From Microbacterium trichothecenolyticum (GTDB taxonomy: Bacteria; Actinomycetota; Actinomycetes; Actinomycetales; Microbacteriaceae): a stretch of DNA of 64,000 nt. The notes under the pieces were generated by a model. That model ran no database searches, had not been told where the DNA came from, and saw only the letters and a program-made list of their open reading frames with translations. A program made the position numbers and the translations under genes. The stretch spans positions 1,922,001-1,986,000 of the forward strand of contig NZ_JAUTBF010000001.1 of the NCBI RefSeq assembly GCF_030818955.1. Direction: 5' to 3'. Positions 55,381 to 64,000 of the stretch are shown in pieces. Each line of letters begins with the position of its first letter. Position 1 is the stretch's first letter.

Positions 55381-56826
55381 ATGCGTAAGTCTGCTCGTTC
55401 TTCCCTCCCGACGCTCCTCTGCCTTGCGAGCGTGCTCGTCGTCGTCCTGACGGTCGGCAGCGCCGCGCATGCGCAGTCGCGGTCGCCGTCGACCGCGCCC
55501 TCTCCGACCGCCTCCGCATTCGCGGTCGACGCACTCTCGGTGGACCGGGCCCCGAGCGCGGGCGGCGAGACGGTGACGCTCAGCGGCCACGGCCTCGTCG
55601 ACCCCGTCCACGTGAAGTTCGGTGACGCCGACGCACCCGCCGTGTCGACCGTCGAAGCGGGCCCCACCATCTATCTGGGCGCCTCCGACAATCGGGGGGC
55701 GAGTCACTTCGCCGCAACGACAGGCCGGGATCCCGCCGTGATGAACAAGTTCCTGCGCTGGGCACAGGGATCGGCCACGGAGTTCAACGACTTTCCCGCG
55801 GAGTGGGCGAGAAAGATGCATCAGCGCGGCATCATCCCGATGCTGACATGGAACCCCACCTACCGCTCGAGCACGTGCACCGCCTTCGACGGGCAGTGCC
55901 CGATGAGCCTCGCGAGCATCGCCGACGGCGATTACGACCCGGAGATCACGGCGTTCGCCGAGCAGGTGGCGAAGACGGGGGTGCCGATCTTCCTCCGGCT
56001 GATGCACGAGGCGAACGGGGGCTGGTACCCGTGGAACGTCCGCAAAGAAGCAGATCGAGCGCAGTTCATCGCCGCATGGCGTCACGTGCACGACATCTTC
56101 GATCGGGCGGGAGCCTCGGACGTCTCCTGGGTGTGGTGCCCCAATGTGGAGAAGGCGGACAGCAGGCATGCCGTTGCATTCCGCACGTTCTATCCCGGAG
56201 ATTCATACGTCGACTGGGTCGGTCTGGATGGGTACAACCGCCACGCGAACAGGAGTTTCGCGACCATCTTCGGTCCGAGCATGGCGCAGCTGCGCACGCT
56301 GACCACGCGCCCGGTGATGATTGCAGAGATCGGCAGCGCCGAGTTCGACAAGGGCCAGAGGGCGCAGTTCCTAGCCCAGACGTTGGAGACGTTGCCGAAG
56401 GAGTTCCCCGAGGTGCGGGCATTCCTTTACATGATGAACAGCGTCGATGTCTCGCTTCATCCCCGCGACGAGGCGCGTGACGCTTTCACCGGCCCCGCCG
56501 CGCAGTCATATGCGGGACCCGGCCTCGCGAATGTGAGCGCCGGGAAGATCCTCCCGGTCCAGGGCACACGATCCGTGAGCGTGACGGTCCCCCCTCACCC
56601 GCCGGGAGAGGTCTCCGTGACCGTGACGAACGGGGCCGGGCAGAGCACGAGCCTCGGCGAACCGTTCACCTTCACAGCACCCCACGCGCGCGGACGCAGC
56701 GACGGCTCGCCGGGGTTCATCGTCGCGGTGGGAGTCGCGGTCGCCCTCGCGGTCGCAGGGGCTCTGGTCATCGTGACGCGGCGACGGCGCGCCCGCGTTC
56801 GGGCGCGCACGCGAACAATCTCGTGA
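55381..56826 (+). CDS. GH26 glycoside hydrolase nested in an IPT/TIG domain, membrane anchored
   Basis: 481 aa. Signal peptide (1-31). Residues 48-92 read as the first half of an IPT/TIG domain (PSAGGETVTLSGHGL, VHVKFGDADAP). A GH26 catalytic domain follows (about 95-375) with the acid/base Glu210 in LRLMHEANGGWYPW and the nucleophile Glu316 in VMIAEIGSAE. Residues 396-433 supply the second half of IPT (VTVPPHPPGEVSVTVTNGAG). A C-terminal helix and Arg-rich tail anchor it. GH26 enzymes cut mannans or mixed-linkage glucans; in this locus it may trim or release the exopolysaccharide. Confidence 0.85.
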   Translation: MRKSARSSLPTLLCLASVLVVVLTVGSAAHAQSRSPSTAPSPTASAFAVDALSVDRAPSAGGETVTLSGHGLVDPVHVKFGDADAPAVSTVEAGPTIYLGASDNRGASHFAATTGRDPAVMNKFLRWAQGSATEFNDFPAEWARKMHQRGIIPMLTWNPTYRSSTCTAFDGQCPMSLASIADGDYDPEITAFAEQVAKTGVPIFLRLMHEANGGWYPWNVRKEADRAQFIAAWRHVHDIFDRAGASDVSWVWCPNVEKADSRHAVAFRTFYPGDSYVDWVGLDGYNRHANRSFATIFGPSMAQLRTLTTRPVMIAEIGSAEFDKGQRAQFLAQTLETLPKEFPEVRAFLYMMNSVDVSLHPRDEARDAFTGPAAQSYAGPGLANVSAGKILPVQGTRSVSVTVPPHPPGEVSVTVTNGAGQSTSLGEPFTFTAPHARGRSDGSPGFIVAVGVAVALAVAGALVIVTRRRRARVRARTRTIS

Positions 56827-56830
56827 ACGC

Positions 56831-58384
56831 TTACGACGAGGGGGAGACGGCGTCGGGAACACGTCGCCAGAAGCGGAATCCCACGATGTCGCCCTCGAGC
56901 TCGTAGGACGATGCCACGAAGGGCGCAAGCCCGGAGAAATGGGCCGCACCGGGCGGGCACTCGGTCGAGATCCCGCACGATGTCGGGGACTCGACGATGA
57001 GAGCCGGAGGAAAAGCGGTGACGTCGGCGAGATACTTGCGCGCGAGCCCCCCGTATCCCTGCTCCACCGGAAGGGAATAGGTGATCGGCGTCGCAGACAG
57101 CCGGTGGGAGGCTGCGAGGATCCACGTCTCCGCACCGTGGACGAGCACGCGGTCGTCGGGGCTCGTCTCGGCGAGCACTCGGTCGACCAGCTGCGCCTGA
57201 TACGAACCCGGCACGAACACCCCCGTGCCGGTGACCGTCCGCAGGCCCTGCGCAGCCGTCGACGCCGACGGGGACACCACCAGCACGACCAGCACCGCCG
57301 CCGCGACGGACATGCCCGTGCGAGCCACTCTGCCGCTGACGCGAGAGGACCGGGGCCACCCCGACAGCAGCCGGGGGCCGACCGCGACGATCACGACGGC
57401 GAAAGCGGCGATGGCGACGACGAGGTAGTGCGGATACGGGCGGCCGGAAACCATCTGAGAGAGGGCATCCGCCGCGCCGACGACGGTGAACAGCACCACG
57501 ACCACCACGACGCGGGAGGACACGGCGCCCGTCCCTCGGCGAACGACGAGCCACGCTGCCGTCGACGCGAGAGCGGCGGCGACCACCGCGCCGGACACCA
57601 GGAGCTGCGCCAGCGTGGCGAAGGCGGCCACACGGTCACCCGTGCTCGCACCTCCCGAGTAGAAGAGGTTGTACGTGACGTACTGGTCGATGCCCGCGCG
57701 CAGAGCGTCGCCGGACCAGAGCCACAGGCCCAGACCGAGTCCGACCACGCCGACGACGGTGAAGACGACGGCGCCGAACAGTGCGCGACGCCGCAGATAC
57801 ACCAGGCCCCCCGCCACGACGAGCATCACTCCGACGACGTTGTTCACCCTCGTGAACAGGCCCACCGCCAACGCGGCTCCGAGCGCGAGTGCCAACGACG
57901 CGACCGCACGGGTCGAGGCCTCCCGTCCCGAGCGCATCGCGACATGGCCGGCGAGGGAGTACGCGACCAGCTGCACGGGGAACAACCAGGTCTCCGTGAA
58001 GTTACCTCCCTCGAAGACGGCGAGATACGTCACCCCGGTCAGGAGCATCACCGGTGCAGCCCCGCGTCCGATCCAACGCGTCCAGATGAGGCCGGCGACC
58101 GCGAGGCCGAGAAAGAGCGAGAGTCCTTCCAGCAAAGGTGCCCCGGCGATACCGCCACCCATACGCCATGCGACCGTCTCGATCGCCGCCAGAAGCGGGC
58201 CCTTGTGGTCCCACGAGTCCACATACGGCATCCCCCCTCGTGACACCACCATGCCGGTGTAGAGGAAGACCCCGGAATCGCGAGAGATGTGGCCGCTGAC
58301 GACCTGGGGAATGGTCGCGACGAGCGCGACGAGCAGTGCCGCGCCCGTCGAGAGCGCCGCGGCGCGGGGGCGGAGCAGGTTCAT
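56831..58384 (-). CDS. Multi-TM glycosyltransferase-like protein (GT39/ArnT/PMT type)
   Basis: 517 aa with about eleven helices and a C-terminal extracytoplasmic domain. The first loop has SRDSGVFLYTGMVVSRGGMP followed by YVDSWDHKGPLL, the acidic-loop pattern of lipid-linked-sugar transferases (GT-C fold). It should move a sugar from a polyprenyl carrier outside the membrane. Coupled to the VanZ gene (ATGA). Confidence 0.78.
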   Translation of the reverse strand: MNLLRPRAAALSTGAALLVALVATIPQVVSGHISRDSGVFLYTGMVVSRGGMPYVDSWDHKGPLLAAIETVAWRMGGGIAGAPLLEGLSLFLGLAVAGLIWTRWIGRGAAPVMLLTGVTYLAVFEGGNFTETWLFPVQLVAYSLAGHVAMRSGREASTRAVASLALALGAALAVGLFTRVNNVVGVMLVVAGGLVYLRRRALFGAVVFTVVGVVGLGLGLWLWSGDALRAGIDQYVTYNLFYSGGASTGDRVAAFATLAQLLVSGAVVAAALASTAAWLVVRRGTGAVSSRVVVVVVLFTVVGAADALSQMVSGRPYPHYLVVAIAAFAVVIVAVGPRLLSGWPRSSRVSGRVARTGMSVAAAVLVVLVVSPSASTAAQGLRTVTGTGVFVPGSYQAQLVDRVLAETSPDDRVLVHGAETWILAASHRLSATPITYSLPVEQGYGGLARKYLADVTAFPPALIVESPTSCGISTECPPGAAHFSGLAPFVASSYELEGDIVGFRFWRRVPDAVSPSS

Positions 58385-58857
58385 GCCGACGAATCCCGCA
58401 CGCCGATGACGTTGCGCTCCCTCCAGCGCTGCAGGACCCGACGGTCGCGCAGGTGGACGGCGGCGACGGTGAGACCGGCGAGGGCGATGCCCGTCCAGCC
58501 GCCGACCGTGTTCGCGATGACGTCGTTGACGGTGGCGAAGCGGGCCGGGAGGACGAAGAACTGCACGGCCTCCAACGTGCCTGACAGCAGGGGGACGAGG
58601 GGGATGGCCATCCACAGGAAACGCGTCGGGAAGACCAGCGAGAGGAAATACCCCACCGGCACGAACATCGCGATGTTCGCCGAGAACTCGATCCACCGGT
58701 ACCCGAACCACTCGGGTACGCCACTGCGGTGCAGAACGGAGAGGACGCGCTGGATCGCGCTTTCGTACGGCTGATCGATCGGTGTGGGCGAGAGCGTGGC
58801 CATCAGAACGACGACCAGACACAGCGCCAGTCCTGTCCCCGCGATGAGCAGACGCAC
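58381..58857 (-). CDS. VanZ-family membrane protein
   Basis: 158 aa, four helices: NIAMFVPVGYFLSLVFPTRF and ARFATVNDVIANTVGGWTGI are VanZ signatures. VanZ proteins occur in glycopeptide-resistance and polysaccharide loci; biochemical role unclear. GTG 58857 lies 2 bp after the upstream stop. Confidence 0.88.
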   Translation of the reverse strand: MRLLIAGTGLALCLVVVLMATLSPTPIDQPYESAIQRVLSVLHRSGVPEWFGYRWIEFSANIAMFVPVGYFLSLVFPTRFLWMAIPLVPLLSGTLEAVQFFVLPARFATVNDVIANTVGGWTGIALAGLTVAAVHLRDRRVLQRWRERNVIGVRDSSA

Positions 58858-58859
58858 GA

Positions 58860-59651
58860 TCAGCCGCGCATCGCCGCGTCGTGGTGAGCGGGATGCGACG
58901 TCCCTCGACCCGCCCCGACGATGTCGACGCGCCAGAACTCCGTCGCCGCGCGCGTCACGAAGGCCACCAACCGCCTCGGGGGAAGCAGGGCACGGGAGCG
59001 GCGGGCGCCCCACATCGTCCCCTGCGTCACGCTCCCCCGGCGCGGGATACTGGGCACGGCCACGTACCGCACGCGCAGACGTCGACGGGCCTCGGCGATG
59101 GAGAAGTGCACGTGCGGCACGAGAGCCTCCGCGGGCACGGCCTCGAGGAGAGTGCGGAGGACGTCCGGGCGGTACGCCCGCAGCGGGGTGTTGACGTCGG
59201 GGACGGAACGACCGCAGACCAGGAGGACGGCGAATCGGACCAGCGTGCTCAGGGTGCGGCGGAACCAGGGGTCCGTGCGCCCGTGCCGGACACCGTGGAC
59301 GACGTCGGCACCGGTCTCGTCGACCGCCACGGCGACGCGAGCGATGTCGTCGCCGTGGAACTGACCGTCGCCGTCGACATGCACGACGACACTCGCGCCG
59401 CTGCGCAGTCCGTTGGCGTAGGCGGCGAGAGCGGTGGGACCGTGCCCGCGATTGCGCGGTATCCGCACGACATCCGCAAGAGGCGTCGCCGCCGAGGCGG
59501 TCTCATCGGTGGAGGCGTCGTCCACGACGATCATCGAGACGGTCGCTCCCATCGCGTCCAACGACGCGCGGATCTCGGACAGGAAGGATGGGAGAGCCTC
59601 CGCCTCGTTGAAGGCCGGTATCACAACCGCGATATGGTCTGGTGCCTGCAC
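58860..59651 (-). CDS. GT2 glycosyltransferase, DPM1-like
   Basis: 263 aa, soluble GT-A fold: HIAVVIPAFNEAEALPSFL, VDDASTDETA and DxD in VVHVDGDGQFHGDDI. Probably loads a sugar (often mannose or glucose) onto polyprenyl phosphate for the GT-C enzyme encoded downstream. GTG 59651 start. The last 40 residues are basic and may touch the membrane. Confidence 0.87.
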   Translation of the reverse strand: MQAPDHIAVVIPAFNEAEALPSFLSEIRASLDAMGATVSMIVVDDASTDETASAATPLADVVRIPRNRGHGPTALAAYANGLRSGASVVVHVDGDGQFHGDDIARVAVAVDETGADVVHGVRHGRTDPWFRRTLSTLVRFAVLLVCGRSVPDVNTPLRAYRPDVLRTLLEAVPAEALVPHVHFSIAEARRRLRVRYVAVPSIPRRGSVTQGTMWGARRSRALLPPRRLVAFVTRAATEFWRVDIVGAGRGTSHPAHHDAAMRG

Positions 59652-59713
59652 GCTGGTTTCCCCGCATCTCCCCGAGCATTTTTCACCCGGCCTATCCCCC
59701 GAACCTGTAGCGT

Positions 59714-60196
59714 ATGACACTCGTGGGGCGCAGCCGGAATCTTCGTCGTGCGGGCGCCCTGTCCGTACGGTTCCTCGTCGTCGGCGCCGTCAGCACGGCG
59801 ATCGAGATCACGGCCTTCAACCTGCTGCTCCTCACGGGCCTCGGTCCCGTGGCGGCGAAGGTCTTCGCCTCGTTGATCGCCCTCGTCAACGCGTACTTCG
59901 GCAACCGCGAGTGGGCCTTCCGCTCACGAGCTCGAACCGGAGCCGGCCGTCAGATGCTGCGCTTCCTCGTCGTCAACGCGCTGTGCACGGTCATCGGCGC
60001 GAGCGCCGTCTGGCTCGGTGCCCGCGCGCTCGAGGCGACGTTCGGCGTGGCAGGACCGGTCGGACTGAACATCGTGAACGTCGTCTCCATCGCCGCGGTG
60101 ACCGTCATCAGATTCCTGCTCTACCACTACGTCGTCTTCCCGCCCACGCGCGCGATCCCCGAGCTCGAGAACCCCTCGGGTAGGCTCGGCCCGTGA
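59714..60196 (+). CDS. GtrA-family membrane protein
   Basis: 160 aa, four helices. LSVRFLVVGAVSTAIEITAF and AKVFASLIALVNAYFGNREW are typical GtrA. GtrA proteins are thought to flip polyprenyl-linked sugars, fitting the DPM1-like and GT-C genes next door. TAGCGT directly before ATG suggests a leaderless start. Confidence 0.9.
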   Translation: MTLVGRSRNLRRAGALSVRFLVVGAVSTAIEITAFNLLLLTGLGPVAAKVFASLIALVNAYFGNREWAFRSRARTGAGRQMLRFLVVNALCTVIGASAVWLGARALEATFGVAGPVGLNIVNVVSIAAVTVIRFLLYHYVVFPPTRAIPELENPSGRLGP

Positions 60197-60477
60197 AAAA
60201 CGCCCCTCGAGTCCTCGGCACGCTGTCTCTTCTCGCGGCTCTCGGCTCGATCGGCTTTCAGCTGCTCGTGGTCGCACGCCTGTGGGCTGCCTTCGTCGAG
60301 ACACTGTCGCTCACCAGCACTCTCGCTCTGAGCGCCGCAGGGGCGCTGCTCGGTCTGGTGCTCGCCGTCGTCGCGGTCATCCTCCGCCGCGGATCGGTCG
60401 GACTGCTGGCGCCTCTCGCCGGCCTCGCGAATCTCGGGCTGCTCGCGGCCTACGCCTACGTTTTCACGATCCTCTGA
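60193..60477 (+). CDS. Small membrane protein
   Basis: 94 aa, three hydrophobic helices, no family recognised. GTG 60193 overlaps the gtrA stop by 4 bp, so it probably works with GtrA. Confidence 0.7.
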   Translation: MKNAPRVLGTLSLLAALGSIGFQLLVVARLWAAFVETLSLTSTLALSAAGALLGLVLAVVAVILRRGSVGLLAPLAGLANLGLLAAYAYVFTIL

Positions 60478-60531
60478 CCGCGCGGGTCCGCATCCGACGC
60501 CCCGCGCGCCCTCCGACAGGGCACGTGCCGG

Positions 60532-62295
60532 TCAGCCGCAGGCGACCTCGCTGACACTGGTGCGCACGGGGTTGACCATCGGCGTGTGAACCAGGGACAC
60601 CTCGGCGCTGTCGTCCGGGGAGCCCTCGAACGTCACCGTCATGGTGTGCGCGTCCTGGGGCCCGTTGACGGCCCACAGGCGACCGACCGGACGCCCGAGA
60701 TGCTCACCGTTGGTGACCGACACGTCGACGCCGTCGAAGGTCGCACCGACGAATGTGGCGCCGCTGGGTCCGTAGAACTGCAGATCCGTGCCGAGCACGC
60801 CCTTCGGATAGTTCAGAGCCGGGTTGATGTAGCTGACCAGACTGTCGGAGGTCGCCTTGTCGATCGCGTTCACGAAGGTGACCGTCATCGTGTACCGCGG
60901 CACGGAGGAACACCGATCGACGACCACGTCGGCCGACATCCACGTGTAGTAACTCAGTTTCGCCTCGGTGAGGTCGTTGACGAAGACACTTAGTGTGGTG
61001 CGGTCCGCGTCGTCGGACGCCGGGAGGGGCCCGAGCAGTCGCGAACCGGCGAGCGCGCTCTCGACACCCTCGTCGAAGGACGAGAAGTACACGCGGTTCT
61101 CGTCCACGGCCTGCACGATGGCCGCGGCGAACGGCACCGGCTCGAAGTCGCCGGACGAGACGGCGTCGAAGACCTCGACGGCAGCCGCCGCGAAGAAGGC
61201 GTCCTGGGCGGCGTTCTTCGGATACTTCGCGTACACATCGCTCAGCAGGACTTTCACGGCGTCCGACGAGGTGAGCTCGTCACCGGTGGCGAGTGTGATG
61301 GGCCCCGTTGCGCGCAGGATGTACGAGAGCACGACGGGGTCGATCGAGATGACACCGTCGACGGGCGTTGCGAATGTCTCCGTCCAGTAGGCCTTGGCCA
61401 GCTCCGCCGAGAGAGTGAAGTCGGGCGTCGACGTCACGTCCTGGGACCAGCGACCGATCTTGTCGTCGTACAGCTTCACGACCTCGGGATCCAGCGGGAC
61501 GATCGGCGTCGCGCGGTTGTTGGTGAAATCACCGCTTGCGGCCTGCTGGGCGATCTCCATCTTGCCGCCCGCGAAGCGCAGCATGACCACCGATGCGGGG
61601 ATACCGCCCAGCCCGCGGGCCTCGGCGTTGTTCTGCACGAGGAGCAGGTAGTTCTTCGGAGCGTCCTGCCCCATCATCGACGGGAGGTAAGGCACGAGGG
61701 CATCGGCGCGAGAGAGCGCCGGCTGCAGCGCCGTGACGGCTCCGGCCAGCTGCGACAACGGCGCCTGCAGCACACCGGGGGTTCGTTGGACATCGACGTC
61801 GGCGAGAGCATCGGCCGCCTTCTCGCCCGCTGCGGCAGCGGTGGAGACGGGTCCTGCCAACGTCGACAACGCATCGAGGTCGAAGACCCCGCCCGCAGGT
61901 CGCAGAAGCGCAGGGTCGACATCGGAGAGCGCGGGCAGTACGCCCTGAGCCAACTCGTCCACCGCCACGGTCGACGCGCGGACGGCATGCAGGGTAGGAC
62001 CGATGAACGGCGCCTGCTCTGCGATCCACCACATCGGGGTGTCGGCGGCTCCGCGCGCGGCCGACGCGTGCTTCTGCAGCTTCTCGACCGACGCGGCGAG
62101 CGCCTGCCGGTCATCGGAGCCGAAATCGCCCTGCAATTGCGAGACGACCGGGACCGCGGCTCGCAATTCCTTCTGAGCGATGAATGCACCGATCGCCACT
62201 GAGGCAGCGAGGGCGATCACCATCGCGACCACCGCGCCGAGCGCGATCCACGCAATTTTCGTGGGGTTCATCTGGCGGAGGAATATACGCGACAT
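60532..62295 (-). CDS. DUF4012 protein, copy 3
   Basis: 587 aa: one N-terminal helix (about 15-35), helical region, then YLLLVQNNAEARGLGG, and a beta-rich C-terminus with a conserved Cys at the very end (VACG). Closest in layout to copy 2. ATG 62295 or 62271 are possible starts. Divergent from the GT4 gene. Confidence 0.85.
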   Translation of the reverse strand: MSRIFLRQMNPTKIAWIALGAVVAMVIALAASVAIGAFIAQKELRAAVPVVSQLQGDFGSDDRQALAASVEKLQKHASAARGAADTPMWWIAEQAPFIGPTLHAVRASTVAVDELAQGVLPALSDVDPALLRPAGGVFDLDALSTLAGPVSTAAAAGEKAADALADVDVQRTPGVLQAPLSQLAGAVTALQPALSRADALVPYLPSMMGQDAPKNYLLLVQNNAEARGLGGIPASVVMLRFAGGKMEIAQQAASGDFTNNRATPIVPLDPEVVKLYDDKIGRWSQDVTSTPDFTLSAELAKAYWTETFATPVDGVISIDPVVLSYILRATGPITLATGDELTSSDAVKVLLSDVYAKYPKNAAQDAFFAAAAVEVFDAVSSGDFEPVPFAAAIVQAVDENRVYFSSFDEGVESALAGSRLLGPLPASDDADRTTLSVFVNDLTEAKLSYYTWMSADVVVDRCSSVPRYTMTVTFVNAIDKATSDSLVSYINPALNYPKGVLGTDLQFYGPSGATFVGATFDGVDVSVTNGEHLGRPVGRLWAVNGPQDAHTMTVTFEGSPDDSAEVSLVHTPMVNPVRTSVSEVACG

Positions 62296-62458
62296 GTCAT
62301 TCCGATCACGCCGAGAATCAGGCCTCCGGCGTCGTCCGCGACGGGGATCGTCGCGCGAATGGGTATGCTACCGGAATCGGATGCAAAGGCAGCTGGTCGC
62401 GTGCTGTGCGACGTCGCCGGGGGTGCATTCGAAAGTGCCACAGAAAGACAGGAGACGC

Positions 62459-63619
62459 GTGGGACATCGCCGCACGCCTTCCGTCGCGATCATCGGTACG
62501 CGGGGATACCCGAGTTACTACGGGGGCTTCGAGACGGCTGTGCGCCGTCTCGCTCCGTATCTGGTCGAGCACGGTTGGGATGTGTCGGTGTACGGGCGTC
62601 CCGGTGCCGTCGAGTCTGACGATCCCGAACGCGATTCGCGCGTTCTCTCCCGCCTGACCAGAGGCATCGACTCCCGCGCCCTGAGCACGTTGTCGTACGG
62701 CTTCACGTCCACGTTCGACGCGGCGCGACGCCGCCCCGACGTGGCGCTCATCATGAACGTCGCGAACGGTTTCTGGCTCCCGATGCTGCGAGCTCGTGGC
62801 ATCCCGACCGTCGTGAACGTCGACGGCCTCGAGTGGGAACGCGAGAAGTGGAGCGCGCTGGGCAAGGCGGTGTTCCGCGCGGGCGCCCAGGTCACCGCGA
62901 AATGGTCGACCGAGCGGGTCGTCGACGCGCGGACGATCGGCGACGCCTGGCAGAGCCGCTTCGGCGTCGGTGGCGAGTTCATCCCGTACGGCGCCGACGT
63001 GCCCCCGCCGCTCCCGGTCGAGCCCGGGTTCGCGCATCGGGGGTACTCGCTCATCGTCGCGCGCTTCGTGCCGGAGAACACCGTCGGAGCCTTCTTCGAC
63101 GCTGCCGAACGACTGGCCACGACTCACGACGTCATCGCGGTCGGTTCGGCCGGCTACGGCGGCGATCTCGACGAGCGCGCCGCGGCCCTCGACGCGCGCG
63201 TGCCCCGCTTCCACTGGCTCGGTCACGTGCACGATGACAACCGCTTGAACAGTCTGTGGCAGCACGCCGGTGCGTACTTTCACGGGCACAGTGTCGGAGG
63301 CACGAACCCCGCCCTGGTGCAGGCCATGGCCGCGGGAGCTCCCATCGTCGCGCGCGACACCGTTCACACCCGTGAGGTTCTCGGGGCGGACGCGGGCATC
63401 TTTACCGGTCCTGCCCCCGCAGACATCGAGTCGGCACTGCGGGGTCTGCTGGCCGACCCGGGGCGTCAGCAGCAGCTGAGCGAAGCGGCGGTACGGCGTG
63501 CACGGGACGCCTACTCGTGGGAGAGCGTCAATGCCGCGTACGAGCGGCTGTTGCGGGCCCAGTTGCCGTCCGTCGACGGCGCGGGTACCGCGGAGGCACC
63601 GCGGGAACGGGAACGCTGA
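62459..63619 (+). CDS. GT4 glycosyltransferase with DUF1972 N-terminus (rhamnosyltransferase-like)
   Basis: 386 aa. SVAIIGTRGYPSYYGGFETA is the DUF1972 start, followed by a GT-B fold whose C-terminal part has SVGGTNPALVQAMAAGAPIV. This group often adds rhamnose or another deoxysugar to exopolysaccharide. GTG 62459 with AGGAG at 62450-62454 is preferred; a longer frame upstream lacks homology. Confidence 0.87.
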   Translation: MGHRRTPSVAIIGTRGYPSYYGGFETAVRRLAPYLVEHGWDVSVYGRPGAVESDDPERDSRVLSRLTRGIDSRALSTLSYGFTSTFDAARRRPDVALIMNVANGFWLPMLRARGIPTVVNVDGLEWEREKWSALGKAVFRAGAQVTAKWSTERVVDARTIGDAWQSRFGVGGEFIPYGADVPPPLPVEPGFAHRGYSLIVARFVPENTVGAFFDAAERLATTHDVIAVGSAGYGGDLDERAAALDARVPRFHWLGHVHDDNRLNSLWQHAGAYFHGHSVGGTNPALVQAMAAGAPIVARDTVHTREVLGADAGIFTGPAPADIESALRGLLADPGRQQQLSEAAVRRARDAYSWESVNAAYERLLRAQLPSVDGAGTAEAPRERER

Positions 63620-63623
63620 CCTC

Positions 63624-64000
63624 ATGGGCATCGCCGGGAAGATCATCCACGACCAGCGCGAGCGTCTGCGCGAGGCCGGCAGCGACCGGTGGCGCATCGT
63701 GAGCGCGCAACTGGCGGCGAAGGTCGGCCCGATGGCTGTGCGGGGTGCCCTTCTCTCGCCCCGGTTGGGCTCCGTGCACGGCCTCCCCCTCATCGGGCGC
63801 GGTGTTCGGGTGCGAAATGCGCACCTCGTGCACGCCGGATCCGATCTGATCGTCGAGGACTTCGCGGAGATTCAAGGCCTCAGCCGCGACGGCATCCGTT
63901 TCGGCGACAAGGTGTCGATCGGCGCGGGCACCCTCATTCGCCCGAGCAGCTACTACTCGCGCGCCATCGGGGTGGGCCTGGTCATGGGCGACGGAAGCAG
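63624..64000 (+). CDS. Hexapeptide-repeat acyltransferase (3' partial)
   Basis: First 125 residues of a left-handed beta-helix acyltransferase of the WcaF/maltose-acetyltransferase type; the gene runs off the window. Repeats start at LIGRGVRVRNAHLVHAGSDL, then IRFGDKVSIGAGTLIRP. It begins 4 bp after the GT4 stop and probably acetylates the polysaccharide. Confidence 0.8.
   Translation, partial: MGIAGKIIHDQRERLREAGSDRWRIVSAQLAAKVGPMAVRGALLSPRLGSVHGLPLIGRGVRVRNAHLVHAGSDLIVEDFAEIQGLSRDGIRFGDKVSIGAGTLIRPSSYYSRAIGVGLVMGDGS

Noticed and set aside
62360..62376. TATGCT before the GT4 gene as a promoter
   Set aside because: No acceptable -35 at 16-18 bp, so not listed as a feature.

Overview
The window is high-GC DNA from an actinobacterium, most likely Microbacteriaceae and probably Microbacterium or a near relative. 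This rests on very high GC with strong third-position bias, GTG/TTG starts, the S10-spc-alpha ribosomal order (…rplO–secY–adk–map…infA–rpmJ–rpsM–rpsK–rpoA–rplQ–truA), two DUF7882-type proteins that I know mainly from this family, and F420-type flavoenzymes. The assignment is inferred from gene content; no 16S gene is present.

Region 1 (1-10.4 kb, all +) is a fructan (levan) locus. It holds the 3' part of a PTS permease, an atypical GH32 enzyme, an ABC sugar importer (lipoprotein plus two permeases, no ATPase), a LacI regulator, a cytoplasmic-type GH32 fructosidase and a Tat-exported GH32 protein that resembles levan fructotransferase. A good promoter with an overlapping dyad lies before the first GH32 gene. 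The likely flow is extracellular levan cleavage, uptake of short fructosides or the dianhydride, and hydrolysis inside. A 57-nt hairpin closes the unit.

Region 2 (10.4-19 kb) is mixed: a VOC protein, a manganese (yybP-ykoY) riboswitch before a TerC-family gene, an F420-type LLM oxidoreductase, a lipoprotein, an FBP zinc-finger protein, a frameshifted PPOX/F420-type gene, a 2'-5' RNA ligase-like protein, a DoxX protein and a stand-alone sigma region 2 fragment. A MarR gene follows, flanked by two DUF7882 genes, with an IS5-family element inserted upstream of one of them.

Region 3 (19-31 kb) is a signalling and surface module. It contains a membrane-anchored GH6 glucanase, an OmpR-type response regulator with a long linker, a processive-type glycosyltransferase and a sensor histidine kinase. 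Two paralogous pairs of (multi-TM protein with degenerate GGDEF domain + lipoprotein), a DUF4012 protein and a sortase-type LAxTG surface protein complete it. I consider this the best candidate for an undescribed system.

Region 4 (31-49.3 kb, all -) is the housekeeping block: a strong promoter at 49.29-49.32 kb, the S10 and spc operons (no rpsN/rpsZ between rplE and rpsH), secY-adk-map plus an added DsbA-like gene, then infA-rpmJ-rpsM-rpsK-rpoA-rplQ-truA and an EEP-family phosphoesterase. Several ribosomal proteins carry lineage-specific low-complexity tails.

Region 5 (49.4-64 kb) is an exopolysaccharide cluster. It has two more DUF4012 proteins, a single-pass protein with six cytoplasmic LxxLxG repeats, a fused Wzz/BY-kinase, a low-molecular-weight phosphatase, a GH26 enzyme whose catalytic domain interrupts an IPT/TIG domain, membrane glycosyltransferases, VanZ, GtrA, a GT4/DUF1972 glycosyltransferase and a hexapeptide acyltransferase cut by the window end. 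All statements come from reading the sequence; no database search was made.
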